Assembly (NCBI GenBank): GCA_014804245.1
Contig: JAAVAE010000034.1
Span: 1 to 46,520 of the forward strand
Reading direction: 5' to 3'
Source: Lachnospiraceae bacterium
Lineage (GTDB): Bacteria; Bacillota; Clostridia; Lachnospirales; Lachnospiraceae
DNA length: 46,520 bases
In this document: positions 1 through 7,705 of the stretch, one piece after another
Layout: the number at the start of each line of letters is the position of its first letter
How positions within the stretch are numbered: position 1 is the stretch's first letter
Program-made: the position numbers and the translations under genes
Notes under the pieces: generated by a model
The model's input: the letters and a program-made list of their open reading frames with translations, nothing else
Told to the model about the DNA's origin: nothing
Database searches by the model: none

Positions 1-291
1 CCGTTTGCAGAGGGAAGAAATGATTATTTTAATAATCCTGTCCTGAAAGAAATTGGTGCGAGTCACAGCAAATCTGCGGCACAGGTTGCCTTGCGCTTTT
101 TGATCCAGAGCGGTGTGGTTGTGATTCCAAAGTCTACACATAAGGAAAGGATGGAGGAGAATTTCAATGTGTTTGATTTTGAACTGACAGCGGACGAGAT
201 GGCCAAAGTGGAAGCGCTGGATGGCGGAGAAAGCCTGTTCTTTTCTCATCACGATCCTAAAACAGTAGAATGGTTTATGACAATTGTATAA
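1..291 (+). CDS. Aldo/keto reductase, C-terminal part (5' end outside window)
   Basis: The reading frame is open from the first base, so the gene starts upstream of the window and only its last 96 residues are visible. The piece has the end of an NADPH-dependent aldo/keto reductase: a helix with SKSAAQVALRF, then GVVVIPKSTHKERMEEN, which in this family forms part of the cofactor 2'-phosphate pocket, then the usual FELTADEMAKVEALD segment. The catalytic Asp-Tyr-Lys-His residues would lie upstream. It ends six bases before a strong hairpin terminator, so it is the last gene of its transcript. The family call is secure; the substrate cannot be told. Confidence 0.9.
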   Translation, partial: PFAEGRNDYFNNPVLKEIGASHSKSAAQVALRFLIQSGVVVIPKSTHKERMEENFNVFDFELTADEMAKVEALDGGESLFFSHHDPKTVEWFMTIV

Positions 292-297
292 AAGCGG

Positions 298-335
298 AGA
301 CCGTACCTGCAAGGAGAAGCAGATGCGGTCTTTTT
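298..335 (+). terminator. Intrinsic terminator after the aldo/keto reductase
   Basis: AGACCG (298-303) pairs with CGGTCT (326-331), and CTGC (307-310) pairs with GCAG (319-322) further in. The hairpin is followed directly by a T run. It separates the first gene from the MFS gene, which has its own promoter. Confidence 0.8.
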
Positions 336-437
336 CTGATTTTTAGCACAGGTCTGGGCAATGTCAGCAATATGGTACTGAAAATTTATATTTTTTTTCA
401 AAAAGCTGAAAATTCAAACAAAACTTTAGCATTTGGA

Positions 438-446
438 TGCTATAAT
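438..446 (+). promoter_or_regulatory. Extended -10 promoter for the MFS gene
   Basis: TG-C-TATAAT is a perfect extended -10 element, 42 bases before the MFS start codon. No good -35 hexamer lies 17 bases upstream, which is tolerable for an extended -10 promoter. The surrounding sequence is A/T-rich. Confidence 0.6.
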
Positions 447-488
447 GTATTTAAATATTTATTTTGGCAATGTGAAAGGAAGAAATTA

Positions 489-1871
489 ATGATGAGCAAT
501 AAGAAAAGTATATCAAATGTACAAAGAACAGGAATTTTTATTACATTGCTTGCAGCGGCGTTTATAACATCAATGTCTACCACGGTAACAGCCAATATGA
601 TACCGAACTTTACTGAATATTTCGGAGTATCATCCAATCTTGCCCAGTGGCTCACAAGCGGCGCAACGCTGATTTCGGGAATCACGATACCGATAACGGC
701 ATTTTTAATTAAGAGAGTACAGAACAAAGTATATTTCTTTTCTGCAATGACCGCATTTACAGTCGGTTCTCTGGCAGCCATTTTATCTGTGAACTTTCCT
801 ATGCTTCTTATAAGCAGATTGTTCCAGGCTGTCGGCTGCGGTATGCTTTTGCCGTTTGCACAGATCGTCCTTCTGAAGCTTTACCCGAAGGAGAAGCATG
901 GAACAATTATGGGTGCCTATTCTATGGCAGCAATGGTATCCTCGGTTGTAGGACCTACATATGCAGGGCTTATTCTGGATTCATTTGGCTGGAAAGGCGT
1001 TTTTGCATCATTGTTTATTGTCGGAAGCATGATAATTATCTGCGGTATCATATTTATGAAAAATATTACGGATAAGGAAGAGGCGCACTTGAATATCCTG
1101 TATGTATCACTTTCTTCATTCGGATTTGCGGCGTTTCTTATCGGTGTGAGCAATATAAGCGGAGGTCTGTTTTCTATAAAGGGCGGAGGTCTTATATTTG
1201 CGGGACTTCTGCTGCTTGGTACTTTTGTAGTTTTGCAGTTAAAGTCCGAAAAGCCTATGCTGAATTTGCGTGTATTCGGAAATGCGGGGTTCAGGATAGC
1301 CGTTATATTAAGCCTTTGTATGTATCTTATTTGTATGGGAAACGCAATGATATTACCTATTTTTTCAAAAGCAATCAGAGGCTTTTCCGATACCGCATAT
1401 GGACTTGCCACAATCGTAGGCTCAGTTTTGTCAGTTATTACAACGCTTTCCGCAGGCAGATTGTATGATAAAGTCGGGATCAAACCGATGTTTGTCGTGG
1501 GAACAGGTTTATTTGCAGTATATTCGGTAATGGGATTTTTATTCTCGCCAAATACGTCAATTATATATATATCTGTTGCCTTTGCAGTACAGACGATTGC
1601 CATGTCATCTTTAAATTCACCGACAACCGCAATGGCTCTGAGTGGACTTGAAGGCAGAGCGCGGGTTGACGGCAGTGCGATTTTTAATACACTGCGGCAG
1701 ATTTCAAGTTCGCTCGCTTCCACGCTTGCTGTGCTGATTTACACATTGATAGGCAGCAATTTGACGGCTATTCATGGTGTATATGTATATTTCGGGATTG
1801 TAACGATAGCCATTGCTGTTGCAGTAATTTTATATCTTAAAGCCGAAAGTAAAAAAACATACAGAAAATGA
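489..1871 (+). CDS. MFS multidrug exporter, DHA2 (EmrB/QacA-like) type
   Basis: This is a 460-residue membrane protein with about 14 hydrophobic segments, the size and layout of the DHA2 drug:H+ antiporters that expel drugs or toxic compounds across the cytoplasmic membrane. Visible family features are an N-terminal helix with TVTANMIPNF followed by ASLTSGAT-like WLTSGATLISG, the loop after helix 2 (FLIKRVQNKVYFF), and the late motif RVDGSAIFNTLRQISSSLAS. The open frame extends upstream to 270, but AAAGGA at 475-480 sits 8 bases before the ATG at 489, and the extended -10 at 438-446 lies in the longer version, so 489 (or the adjacent ATG at 492) is the start. It is monocistronic. The substrate is unknown. 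Confidence 0.87.
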   Translation: MMSNKKSISNVQRTGIFITLLAAAFITSMSTTVTANMIPNFTEYFGVSSNLAQWLTSGATLISGITIPITAFLIKRVQNKVYFFSAMTAFTVGSLAAILSVNFPMLLISRLFQAVGCGMLLPFAQIVLLKLYPKEKHGTIMGAYSMAAMVSSVVGPTYAGLILDSFGWKGVFASLFIVGSMIIICGIIFMKNITDKEEAHLNILYVSLSSFGFAAFLIGVSNISGGLFSIKGGGLIFAGLLLLGTFVVLQLKSEKPMLNLRVFGNAGFRIAVILSLCMYLICMGNAMILPIFSKAIRGFSDTAYGLATIVGSVLSVITTLSAGRLYDKVGIKPMFVVGTGLFAVYSVMGFLFSPNTSIIYISVAFAVQTIAMSSLNSPTTAMALSGLEGRARVDGSAIFNTLRQISSSLASTLAVLIYTLIGSNLTAIHGVYVYFGIVTIAIAVAVILYLKAESKKTYRK

Positions 1872-1878
1872 TACCTCG

Positions 1879-2092
1879 TTAAATACATTTATATAGTAAG
1901 GAAGTTCCAATGCGAACGGTATATTCAGAGGATTCCGCAAGAAGCCGTGCCTTATTTAGTGCGTCCTCTGACTGAATATTATCCCCCTTGGGAGCCATCA
2001 GCTTCCCGCTTGAGAGCTTCCTGGAAATGGTATTTTCCACCTTTAGAGCCACCACTGCATATTGTGTCAGCGCACATATTTGATTTAAGCAT
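1879..2092 (-). pseudogene. Small frameshifted remnant on the minus strand, about 70 codons
   Basis: On the minus strand AAGGAG (2097-2102) precedes an ATG at 2092. After about five codons the frame must shift by one base to enter a stop-free stretch of more than 55 codons that reads like real protein (ALTQYAVVALKVENTIS, then MAPKGDNIQSEDALNKAR and AESSEYTVRIG) and stops at 1879. The span of 214 bases is one more than 71 codons, so a single inserted base near 2080 would explain it. I do not recognise the family. It is convergent with the MFS gene. It could also be chance coding, but composition and the ribosome site argue for a decayed gene. Confidence 0.4.
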
Positions 2093-2206
2093 AAATCTCC
2101 TTATAGTTGTTATTGGAGAACTGCAGCTGCAGTATCACCAAATAATCTATAAGGGGGTCTTTTTATGTTTAAGAAGACAGACGTCACAGATTTTTTTGCA
2201 AATATA

Positions 2207-2256
2207 TTGACAACGTGTCAGAATAGATTTAATATAACTATAATGACACTGTGTCA
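2207..2256 (+). promoter_or_regulatory. Promoter with two TetR-type operators for the redox operon
   Basis: TTGACA (2207-2212) and TAATAT (2230-2235) are spaced by 17 bases. Two 13-bp palindromes lie on it: TGACAACGTGTCA (2208-2220), overlapping the -35, and TGACACTGTGTCA (2244-2256), a perfect palindrome around one central base just after the -10. Their centres are 36 bp apart. Both are followed by AGAAT or GAAT. A TetR-family gene is the second gene of the operon, so these are its likely autoregulatory operators (inference). Confidence 0.7.
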
Positions 2257-2286
2257 GAATGAAAATAGATAAAGGAGCGGATGAAT

Positions 2287-2841
2287 ATGAAGAAAAATAT
2301 CGGTTCACAATTAGCGCTGTACCCAATGCCTGTTACAGTGGTCGGGGCAATGAATGGAGATAAGCCTACATGGACACTGGTAGCCCATGTAGGGATTATC
2401 GGGCATGACAGAGTGCTTGTCAGCCTTGCTGCGCCGCACTTTATTAACGGGATGATCAAGCAGGGCAGAAAGCTTTCCATCAATGTGGTGGATGAGGGAA
2501 TCCTGCCGGAAGCGGATTATGCGGGAAGCGTAAGCGGGTCAAAAACGGATAAGTCGGATCTGTTTGCGTATGAGCTGGGAGATGCCGGGGCACCGGTCAT
2601 AACAAAGGCGCCGCTGTCACTGGAGTGTTCCGTGGAGGATATTTACAACACACCGGGATTTGAGAGCTTTATCTGTACGATTGATAACACCTATGTGGAA
2701 GAAGAACATCTGAATGCCGATGGAAAAGTGAATTATCATACCTTAAAGCCCGTGCTGTTCGAATTTCCGACTTATGAATACTTAAAGACCGGGGACGTGC
2801 TTGGAAAGTGCCTGTCATTTAAAGGAAACACAAAAGAATAG
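2287..2841 (+). CDS. Flavin reductase-like FMN-binding protein
   Basis: This 184-residue protein has the flavin-reductase-like split-barrel fold that binds FMN and typically passes electrons from NAD(P)H to flavin or directly reduces small substrates. Near the N-terminus is YPMPVTVVGAM, then TLVAHVGIIGHDRVLVSLA, the part that lines the flavin, and the C-terminus carries HTLKPVLFEFPTYEYL. An ATG at 2281 is also in frame, but AGGAG at 2273-2277 is only 3 bases from it and 9 bases from 2287, so 2287 is preferred. It is the first gene of a TetR-controlled operon and lies 12 bases before the regulator. The cytoplasmic location follows from the absence of a signal peptide. Confidence 0.85.
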   Translation: MKKNIGSQLALYPMPVTVVGAMNGDKPTWTLVAHVGIIGHDRVLVSLAAPHFINGMIKQGRKLSINVVDEGILPEADYAGSVSGSKTDKSDLFAYELGDAGAPVITKAPLSLECSVEDIYNTPGFESFICTIDNTYVEEEHLNADGKVNYHTLKPVLFEFPTYEYLKTGDVLGKCLSFKGNTKE

Positions 2842-2853
2842 GGGAGAAAAGTC

Positions 2854-3477
2854 ATGCCAAGAGGATCAATTGAACTTACAAATGCCAGGAGAGAGGAAAT
2901 CATTGCAGCCTGTAAGTCATTGTACAAAACAAAGGGCTTTAAAGATATCACGATCAAAGATATAGCAGAGGAAACATCTTTTACCCGCACATCCATCTAT
3001 AATTATTTTGAGACAAAGGAAGAAATCTTCCTTGCCATTCTTCAGGAGGAGTATGAACTGTGGGTGAAGGAACTGGATGGGCTGGCTGCGGGGCATGAAA
3101 CAATGAGCAGGGAGGAACTTGCAAAAGCCTTGGCAGAATCGGTAGATAAAAGGGTGCTGTTGCTCAAGATTATGAGTATGAACCACTATGATATGGAGGC
3201 TAACAGCAGGATGGAGCGGCTGGTGGAATTCAAGCGGGCATATGGAGCATCCATCAAGGCAGTAAACTGGCTGCTGAAAAAATACTGCCCGGAAATGACC
3301 GAGGGGGAAAGACAGGATTTCCTCTATACCTTTTTTCCATTCATGTATGGTATCTATCCATATACGGTAGTGACAGAAAAGCAGAGAGAGGCAATGGAGC
3401 AGGCAGATGTAGGGTTTGCATATCTTTCTATTTATGAGATGACATACACTTGCGTGAAGAAACTGCTGGGGCTATAG
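2854..3477 (+). CDS. TetR/AcrR family transcriptional regulator
   Basis: This 207-residue protein has an N-terminal helix-turn-helix at about residues 10-56: RREEIIAACKSLYKTKGF, then ITIKDIAEETSF and TRTSIYNYFETKEEIF, the characteristic TetR recognition helix. The C-terminal helical part would bind the inducer and is not classifiable. GGGGAG precedes the ATG at good distance. The gene lies inside the operon it presumably controls, with the two palindromes at 2208-2256 as the likely binding sites. The likely mode is repression relieved by an electrophile, quinone or drug (inference from the redox content of the operon). Confidence 0.92.
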   Translation: MPRGSIELTNARREEIIAACKSLYKTKGFKDITIKDIAEETSFTRTSIYNYFETKEEIFLAILQEEYELWVKELDGLAAGHETMSREELAKALAESVDKRVLLLKIMSMNHYDMEANSRMERLVEFKRAYGASIKAVNWLLKKYCPEMTEGERQDFLYTFFPFMYGIYPYTVVTEKQREAMEQADVGFAYLSIYEMTYTCVKKLLGL

Positions 3478-3570
3478 GAATAATGAACATAGACTGCGCC
3501 CATGGGAATGATGGATGTAGTGGACGCTTCTGCGTAAAAATTTGTGAATGTCACAGGAAAGGAGCAGGAC

Positions 3571-4608
3571 ATGAAATATACAAAATTAGGAAAATCAGAT
3601 TTGACCGTTTCCCGCATCTGTATGGGATGCATGGGTTTCGGCGCTGCAGGGGAAGGGCAGCATTCGTGGACTTTGGATGAGGAGCATTCACGGGAGATCA
3701 TTAAGAGGGGCATTGAACTTGGTGTGAATTTTTATGATACAGCCATTGCTTATCAGAGCGGTACCAGCGAGCAGTATGTGGGGCGGGCACTGAAAGATTT
3801 TGCAAAACGTGACGAGATGGTGGTTGCTACAAAGTTTCTGCCCAGGACACAGGAGGAAATAGAGGCAGGTGTATCCGGACAGCAGCATATTGAAAAAATG
3901 ATCAATAAAAGCCTCCAGAATTTAGGCATGGATTATGTTGACCTTTACATCTACCATATGTGGGACTATCAGACACCGATCTATGATATTGTGGAAGGAC
4001 TTTCCAACGTGGTAAAAGCAGGAAAGGTACGCTATATTGGAATTTCCAACTGCTACGCATGGCAGCTTGCTAAAGCAAATGCCCTTGCAGAGAAAGAGGG
4101 GTTCCCCCGGTTTGTATCTATTCAGGGGCATTATAACTTGATTTTCCGGGAAGAAGAGCGGGAGATGACTCCTTTCTGTTATGAGGAGGATATCGCTCTC
4201 ACGCCATACAGTGCACTGGCAAGCGGCAGGCTTTCACGGAAACCGGGAGAGGACAGCAAGCGGCTTAAACAGGACAGTTATGCAAAGTTTAAATATGATG
4301 CAACAAAGGAACAGGATGAGGTTATCATCCGCCGTGTACAGGAGATTGCGGAAAAGAGGAATGCCACCATGACAGAGATTTCCCTTGCGTGGCTGCTTAC
4401 AAAAGTTACATCCCCTGTGGTGGGCGCAACGAAACTCCACCATATAGAAGGAGCGGCAAAAGCTGTGGATTTGGAGCTGACAGAGGACGAAATCCGTTAT
4501 CTGGAGGAGCCGTATGTGCCTCATGCACTGGCAGGAGTCATGGCACAGAATAAGCCTGAGAGTGCAAAGGAAAAACATGTATGGTCTACCGGGAACCAGA
4601 AAATTTGA
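3571..4608 (+). CDS. Aldo/keto reductase
   Basis: This is a complete 345-residue aldo/keto reductase, an NADPH-dependent carbonyl-reducing TIM barrel. The catalytic tetrad is visible: Asp56 and Tyr61 in FYDTAIAY, Lys88 in VVATKF, and His129 in DLYIYHMWD. Near the end, SPVVGATKLHHIEGAAKAVD matches the cofactor-binding loop. The open frame reaches 3544, but AGGAAAGGAG at 3555-3564 fits the ATG at 3571, where the standard MKYTKLGKSDLTVSRI start begins. A gap of 93 bases follows the regulator gene without an obvious terminator, so it is probably in the same operon. Sequence type suggests a general aldehyde/ketone or methylglyoxal-type reductase; the true substrate is unknown. Confidence 0.93.
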   Translation: MKYTKLGKSDLTVSRICMGCMGFGAAGEGQHSWTLDEEHSREIIKRGIELGVNFYDTAIAYQSGTSEQYVGRALKDFAKRDEMVVATKFLPRTQEEIEAGVSGQQHIEKMINKSLQNLGMDYVDLYIYHMWDYQTPIYDIVEGLSNVVKAGKVRYIGISNCYAWQLAKANALAEKEGFPRFVSIQGHYNLIFREEEREMTPFCYEEDIALTPYSALASGRLSRKPGEDSKRLKQDSYAKFKYDATKEQDEVIIRRVQEIAEKRNATMTEISLAWLLTKVTSPVVGATKLHHIEGAAKAVDLELTEDEIRYLEEPYVPHALAGVMAQNKPESAKEKHVWSTGNQKI

Positions 4609-4643
4609 AAAAGAATAATATGAAATTCAGGAGGATGAACTTT

Positions 4644-5381
4644 ATGAAAAGGGTAGTGGTGGCGCTGCTTATGGCAGCTATGGTAATATCCCTGACGGCA
4701 TGCGGCAAAAATGCCGGACAGGGTGGGAATACTGCTTCAGACACTTCGGAGAGGGAACAAAGCGCTGTACCTATAGGGGAATCGGGAACTGAACCCGCCC
4801 GGCCGGAAACAGGCGACACACCCGAACCATCAGAGGATGCGGCGGTGACAGGAATGGACAGTACAGATGCAGCCGACAGTCAGGATGTTCCGGAAGAAGA
4901 AGGGGGCAAAGTTTTAGTAGCGTATTTTTCAGCGACAGGGACAACCAAAGGAGTTGCTGAGAGCATAGCGGAAAACATGGAGGCTGATATTTATGAGATC
5001 GTGCCCCAGGAACCTTATACAGATGCAGATCTGGACTGGCATGATGATAGCAGCCGCAGCACCATTGAAATGAATGACAGGTCATGCCGGCCTGAGATTA
5101 ACGGTGCAGTGGAGGGGATGGAACAGTATGATATTGTGTTCATAGGCTATCCGATCTGGTGGGGTGAGGCACCGAGGATTGTGAGCACATTTATGGAAAG
5201 CTATTCTTTTGATGGCAAAACACTGATTCCATTCTGCACCTCATCTAGCAGCGGGCTGGGTTCCAGTGGCAAGAATTTGGAGGAACTGACTGACGGTGCA
5301 CAGTGGATGGAAGGCATGAGGTTTGGCGGCGGAGCTTCCGAAGCGGATGTTAAGGCATGGATTGAAGGACTGAATCTATGA
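4644..5381 (+). CDS. Flavodoxin-domain lipoprotein
   Basis: This 245-residue protein starts with a lipoprotein signal (MKRVVVALLMAAMVISLTAC, lipobox LTAC, lipidated Cys20). A 65-residue acidic, Ser/Thr/Pro-rich tether follows, and a flavodoxin-like domain runs from about residue 88. That domain has the FMN phosphate loop SATGTTKGVAES, the aromatic flavin-stacking segment GYPIWWGEAP and the later loop CTSSSSGLGSSG. AGGAGG at 4629-4634 sits 9 bases before this ATG and directly against an alternative at 4635, so 4644 is chosen. The combination places a flavin electron carrier on the outer face of the membrane, anchored by lipid. It follows an aldo/keto reductase in the TetR operon. Confidence 0.88.
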   Translation: MKRVVVALLMAAMVISLTACGKNAGQGGNTASDTSEREQSAVPIGESGTEPARPETGDTPEPSEDAAVTGMDSTDAADSQDVPEEEGGKVLVAYFSATGTTKGVAESIAENMEADIYEIVPQEPYTDADLDWHDDSSRSTIEMNDRSCRPEINGAVEGMEQYDIVFIGYPIWWGEAPRIVSTFMESYSFDGKTLIPFCTSSSSGLGSSGKNLEELTDGAQWMEGMRFGGGASEADVKAWIEGLNL

Positions 5382-5751
5382 ATACAAAAATGAGATGGAA
5401 GATCTGAACTGGAATAACAGGGAATCCCACAGTTCTCTGGAAATGAACAGCAAGGTGAGCAGGCCGCCCCTTGCAGATAAAGATGCGGGAATTGAGAAAT
5501 ATGATGTAATCTTTCTTGGCTTTCCAATCTGGTGGTATACGGCACCGAGAATCATCAACACGTTTCTGGAAAGCTATGATTTTTCCGGCAGGCAGATCAT
5601 CCTGTTTGCCACATCAGGAGGCAGCGGGTTTGGAAAGACGAAAGATGATCTGAAAGTGAGTATATCAAAGCTGGCAACTATTATGGAGGGCGGGCTTTTG
5701 AATGGAAAGCAGACGAAGGAATCGCTTAGATCATGGGTTGAACGTTTATAA
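5374..5751 (+). pseudogene. N-terminally truncated second flavodoxin
   Basis: Read in frame from just after a stop at 5371, this stretch matches the second half of a flavodoxin of the same type as its neighbour: EDLNWNNRESHSSLEMN corresponds to the neighbour's DLDWHDDSSRSTIEMN, and GFPIWWYTAPRIINTFLESY to GYPIWWGEAPRIVSTFMESY. The first half, with the FMN phosphate loop, is missing. An ATG at 5395 would give a 118-residue protein, but it has no good ribosome site and could not hold FMN normally. The ATG at 5378 that overlaps the previous stop is in a frame that closes after nine codons. The likeliest explanation is a deletion in a tandem duplicate. Confidence 0.7.
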
Positions 5752-5774
5752 AACAGAAATGGAGGATAACAGAT

Positions 5775-6533
5775 ATGAGTGAAAAAATAGTACAGACCGC
5801 AGGGCGGGAGAGCCTTGGACAATTTGCACCGATGTTTGCACATCTGAATGATGATGTGCTGTTTGGGGAGGTATGGAACGAAGATGTACTTTCCGTAAAG
5901 ACAAAGTGTATCATTACGGTGGTGTCGCTGATGGCATCCGGCATCACAGATTCTTCCCTGACCTACCATTTGCAGAATGCGAAGAACCATGGGGTGACAA
6001 GGGAGGAAATTGCTGCGATCATCACCCATGCTACCATGTATGTGGGCTGGCCGAAAGGATGGGCAGTGTTCCGTCTGGCAAAGGAAGTATGGAATGAGGA
6101 GATTGTGGAAACGTCGGAAAAAGACAGATACCAGAACACCATCTTTTTCCCGATTGGGAGCCCCAACGATGGGTTCGCGCAGTATTTCATAGGGCAGAGT
6201 TACCTTGCGCCGGTATCTGCGGAGCAGGTTCCGGTCTTTAACGTGACGTTTGAGCCAGGCTGCCGGAACAACTGGCATATCCATCATGCAAAGAGCGGCG
6301 GCGGTCAGATGCTGATCTGTGTAGGCGGCAGAGGATATTATCAGGAATGGGGCAAAGAAGCAGTGGAGATGACACCGGGCAGCGTGGTCAATATTCCTGC
6401 GGAAGTAAAGCACTGGCATGGAGCCGCGCCGGATTCATGGTTCTCTCATCTTGCAGTGGAAGTTCCCGGAGAGGAAAGTGACAATGAGTGGTGCGAGCCG
6501 GTTTCAGATGAAGAATATGGGAAACTGAAATAG
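5775..6533 (+). CDS. Carboxymuconolactone decarboxylase-cupin two-domain protein
   Basis: This 252-residue protein joins two domains. Residues about 10-105 are an AhpD/carboxymuconolactone-decarboxylase helical domain (TKCIITVVSLMASG, LTYHLQNAKNHGVTREEIA, HATMYVGWPKGWAVF) lacking the CxxC pair of the peroxidase-reductase AhpD. Residues about 145-240 are a cupin barrel whose metal ligands are visible: His168 and His170 in WHIHHAKSGGGQ, and a later His in VKHWHGAAPDSWF. GGAGG lies upstream of the ATG at standard distance. This pairing is common in Clostridia next to flavodoxin and aldo/keto reductase genes, which suggests decarboxylation or detoxification of small oxidised compounds, but no reaction is proven for it. 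Confidence 0.88.
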   Translation: MSEKIVQTAGRESLGQFAPMFAHLNDDVLFGEVWNEDVLSVKTKCIITVVSLMASGITDSSLTYHLQNAKNHGVTREEIAAIITHATMYVGWPKGWAVFRLAKEVWNEEIVETSEKDRYQNTIFFPIGSPNDGFAQYFIGQSYLAPVSAEQVPVFNVTFEPGCRNNWHIHHAKSGGGQMLICVGGRGYYQEWGKEAVEMTPGSVVNIPAEVKHWHGAAPDSWFSHLAVEVPGEESDNEWCEPVSDEEYGKLK

Positions 6534-6569
6534 CCGATATTTGCCATCAGTTTCAGAACGGAGATGAAA

Positions 6570-7667
6570 ATGAGAAGGAAGATTTTGGCGCTGCTTATGG
6601 CAGCAGGAATGATGGTACTTGGTATAGTGGGCTGCGGACAGACTGGAGAAAACCAGAATGCGGGAAATCAGGAGCAGACCGAAGGACAAACAGAAGAAAT
6701 TGAAGCTAAGGAGCCCGGTACTCGGGGAAGCGGGCAATCTGCATCGTCACAGGAGAATGCAGGTGTGCAGGGGTCCCATAGTGCAGAAAGCACTGCTCCG
6801 GAAAATACAGGGGCTCCGGTGGTTTATATGACCACAGACATCAGTTCGGACGGACTTATGGCAATCTATGAAGCATTGGGAGCATCACTGGAAGGCAATA
6901 TTGCGGTAAAGCTGAGCACGGGAGAACCCGGAAGCAATTATCTGCGGACTGACCTGATCGGGGAACTGGTGCAGTCCCTGAATGCAAGCATAGTTGAGTG
7001 CAATACGGCTTATGGCGGTTCCAGATCCAATACAGCCATGCACTATCAGGTAGCGGAAGACCATGGCTATACAGCCATTGCCACAGTGGATATCATGGAC
7101 GAGAACGGCTCTATGACACTGCCAGTCACAGGGGGAAGCAACCTGACGGAGAATTATGTAGGAGCGAATTTTGCTAATTATGACTATTTTGTCATACTGT
7201 CTCATTTTAAGGGTCACGCCATGGCAGGATTTGGCGGAGCGATAAAGAATATATCCATCGGCATTGCATCTTCCGAAGGAAAAGCTCATATCCACAGTGG
7301 AGGAACCGGCGGCAGTATGTGGGGCGGCGATCAGGATGCCTTCCTTGAGTCTATGGCAGAAGCAGGAAAGTCGGTAGTGGATTATCTGGATGGGAACATC
7401 CTTTATATCAATGTGATGAACCGCCTGTCCGTGGACTGTGACTGTGACGGGAACCCGTCAGAACCGGATATGCATGATATTGGAATCCTGGCATCCTTTG
7501 ACCCGGTGGCAGTGGATCAGGCATGTATTGACCTGGTGTATGAGGCGGAGGATGGCGGTTCTCTGGTAAAAAGGATTGAATCCCGGAATGGGTTGCACAC
7601 ATTGGAACATGCACAGGACATTGGACTTGGAAGCAGAGAATACCAGTTGGTATCCATTGACGGGTAG
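6570..7667 (+). CDS. DUF362 domain lipoprotein
   Basis: This 365-residue protein begins with a lipoprotein signal (MRRKILALLMAAGMMVLGIV then GC, lipidated Cys near residue 23) and a Gln/Glu/Ser-rich tether to about residue 85. The rest is a DUF362 domain: SHFKGHAMAGFGGAIKNISIG, the Cys motif DCDCDGNP, and DIGILASFDPVAVDQACIDL are all typical. Many DUF362 proteins add a ferredoxin domain; none is seen here. An ATG at 6564 is in frame, but CGGAG ends at 6563, so 6570 (6 bases away) is the better start. The lipid anchor puts this normally cytoplasmic-looking domain outside the membrane. Its function is unknown. Confidence 0.85.
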   Translation: MRRKILALLMAAGMMVLGIVGCGQTGENQNAGNQEQTEGQTEEIEAKEPGTRGSGQSASSQENAGVQGSHSAESTAPENTGAPVVYMTTDISSDGLMAIYEALGASLEGNIAVKLSTGEPGSNYLRTDLIGELVQSLNASIVECNTAYGGSRSNTAMHYQVAEDHGYTAIATVDIMDENGSMTLPVTGGSNLTENYVGANFANYDYFVILSHFKGHAMAGFGGAIKNISIGIASSEGKAHIHSGGTGGSMWGGDQDAFLESMAEAGKSVVDYLDGNILYINVMNRLSVDCDCDGNPSEPDMHDIGILASFDPVAVDQACIDLVYEAEDGGSLVKRIESRNGLHTLEHAQDIGLGSREYQLVSIDG

Positions 7668-7705
7668 TTTTTGGTGATGCAAAAAAAGGAATGAGGTGAT
7701 TCCAA

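Noticed and set aside
917-1723. 268-codon minus-strand open frame inside the MFS gene
   Set aside because: It is the complement of the transporter's codons; the membrane protein on the plus strand accounts for the sequence.
1921-1980. Imperfect inverted repeat around ATATTCAG...CTGAATAT
   Set aside because: It lies within the probable coding remnant on the minus strand, lacks a T run, and could be chance.
1947-2210. 87-codon plus-strand frame before the flavin reductase gene
   Set aside because: No ribosome site and unlikely composition; the minus strand reads better here, and the operon promoter overlaps its end.
5574-6419. 281-codon minus-strand open frame over the CMD-cupin gene
   Set aside because: The plus-strand gene has domain motifs and a ribosome site; the minus frame has neither.
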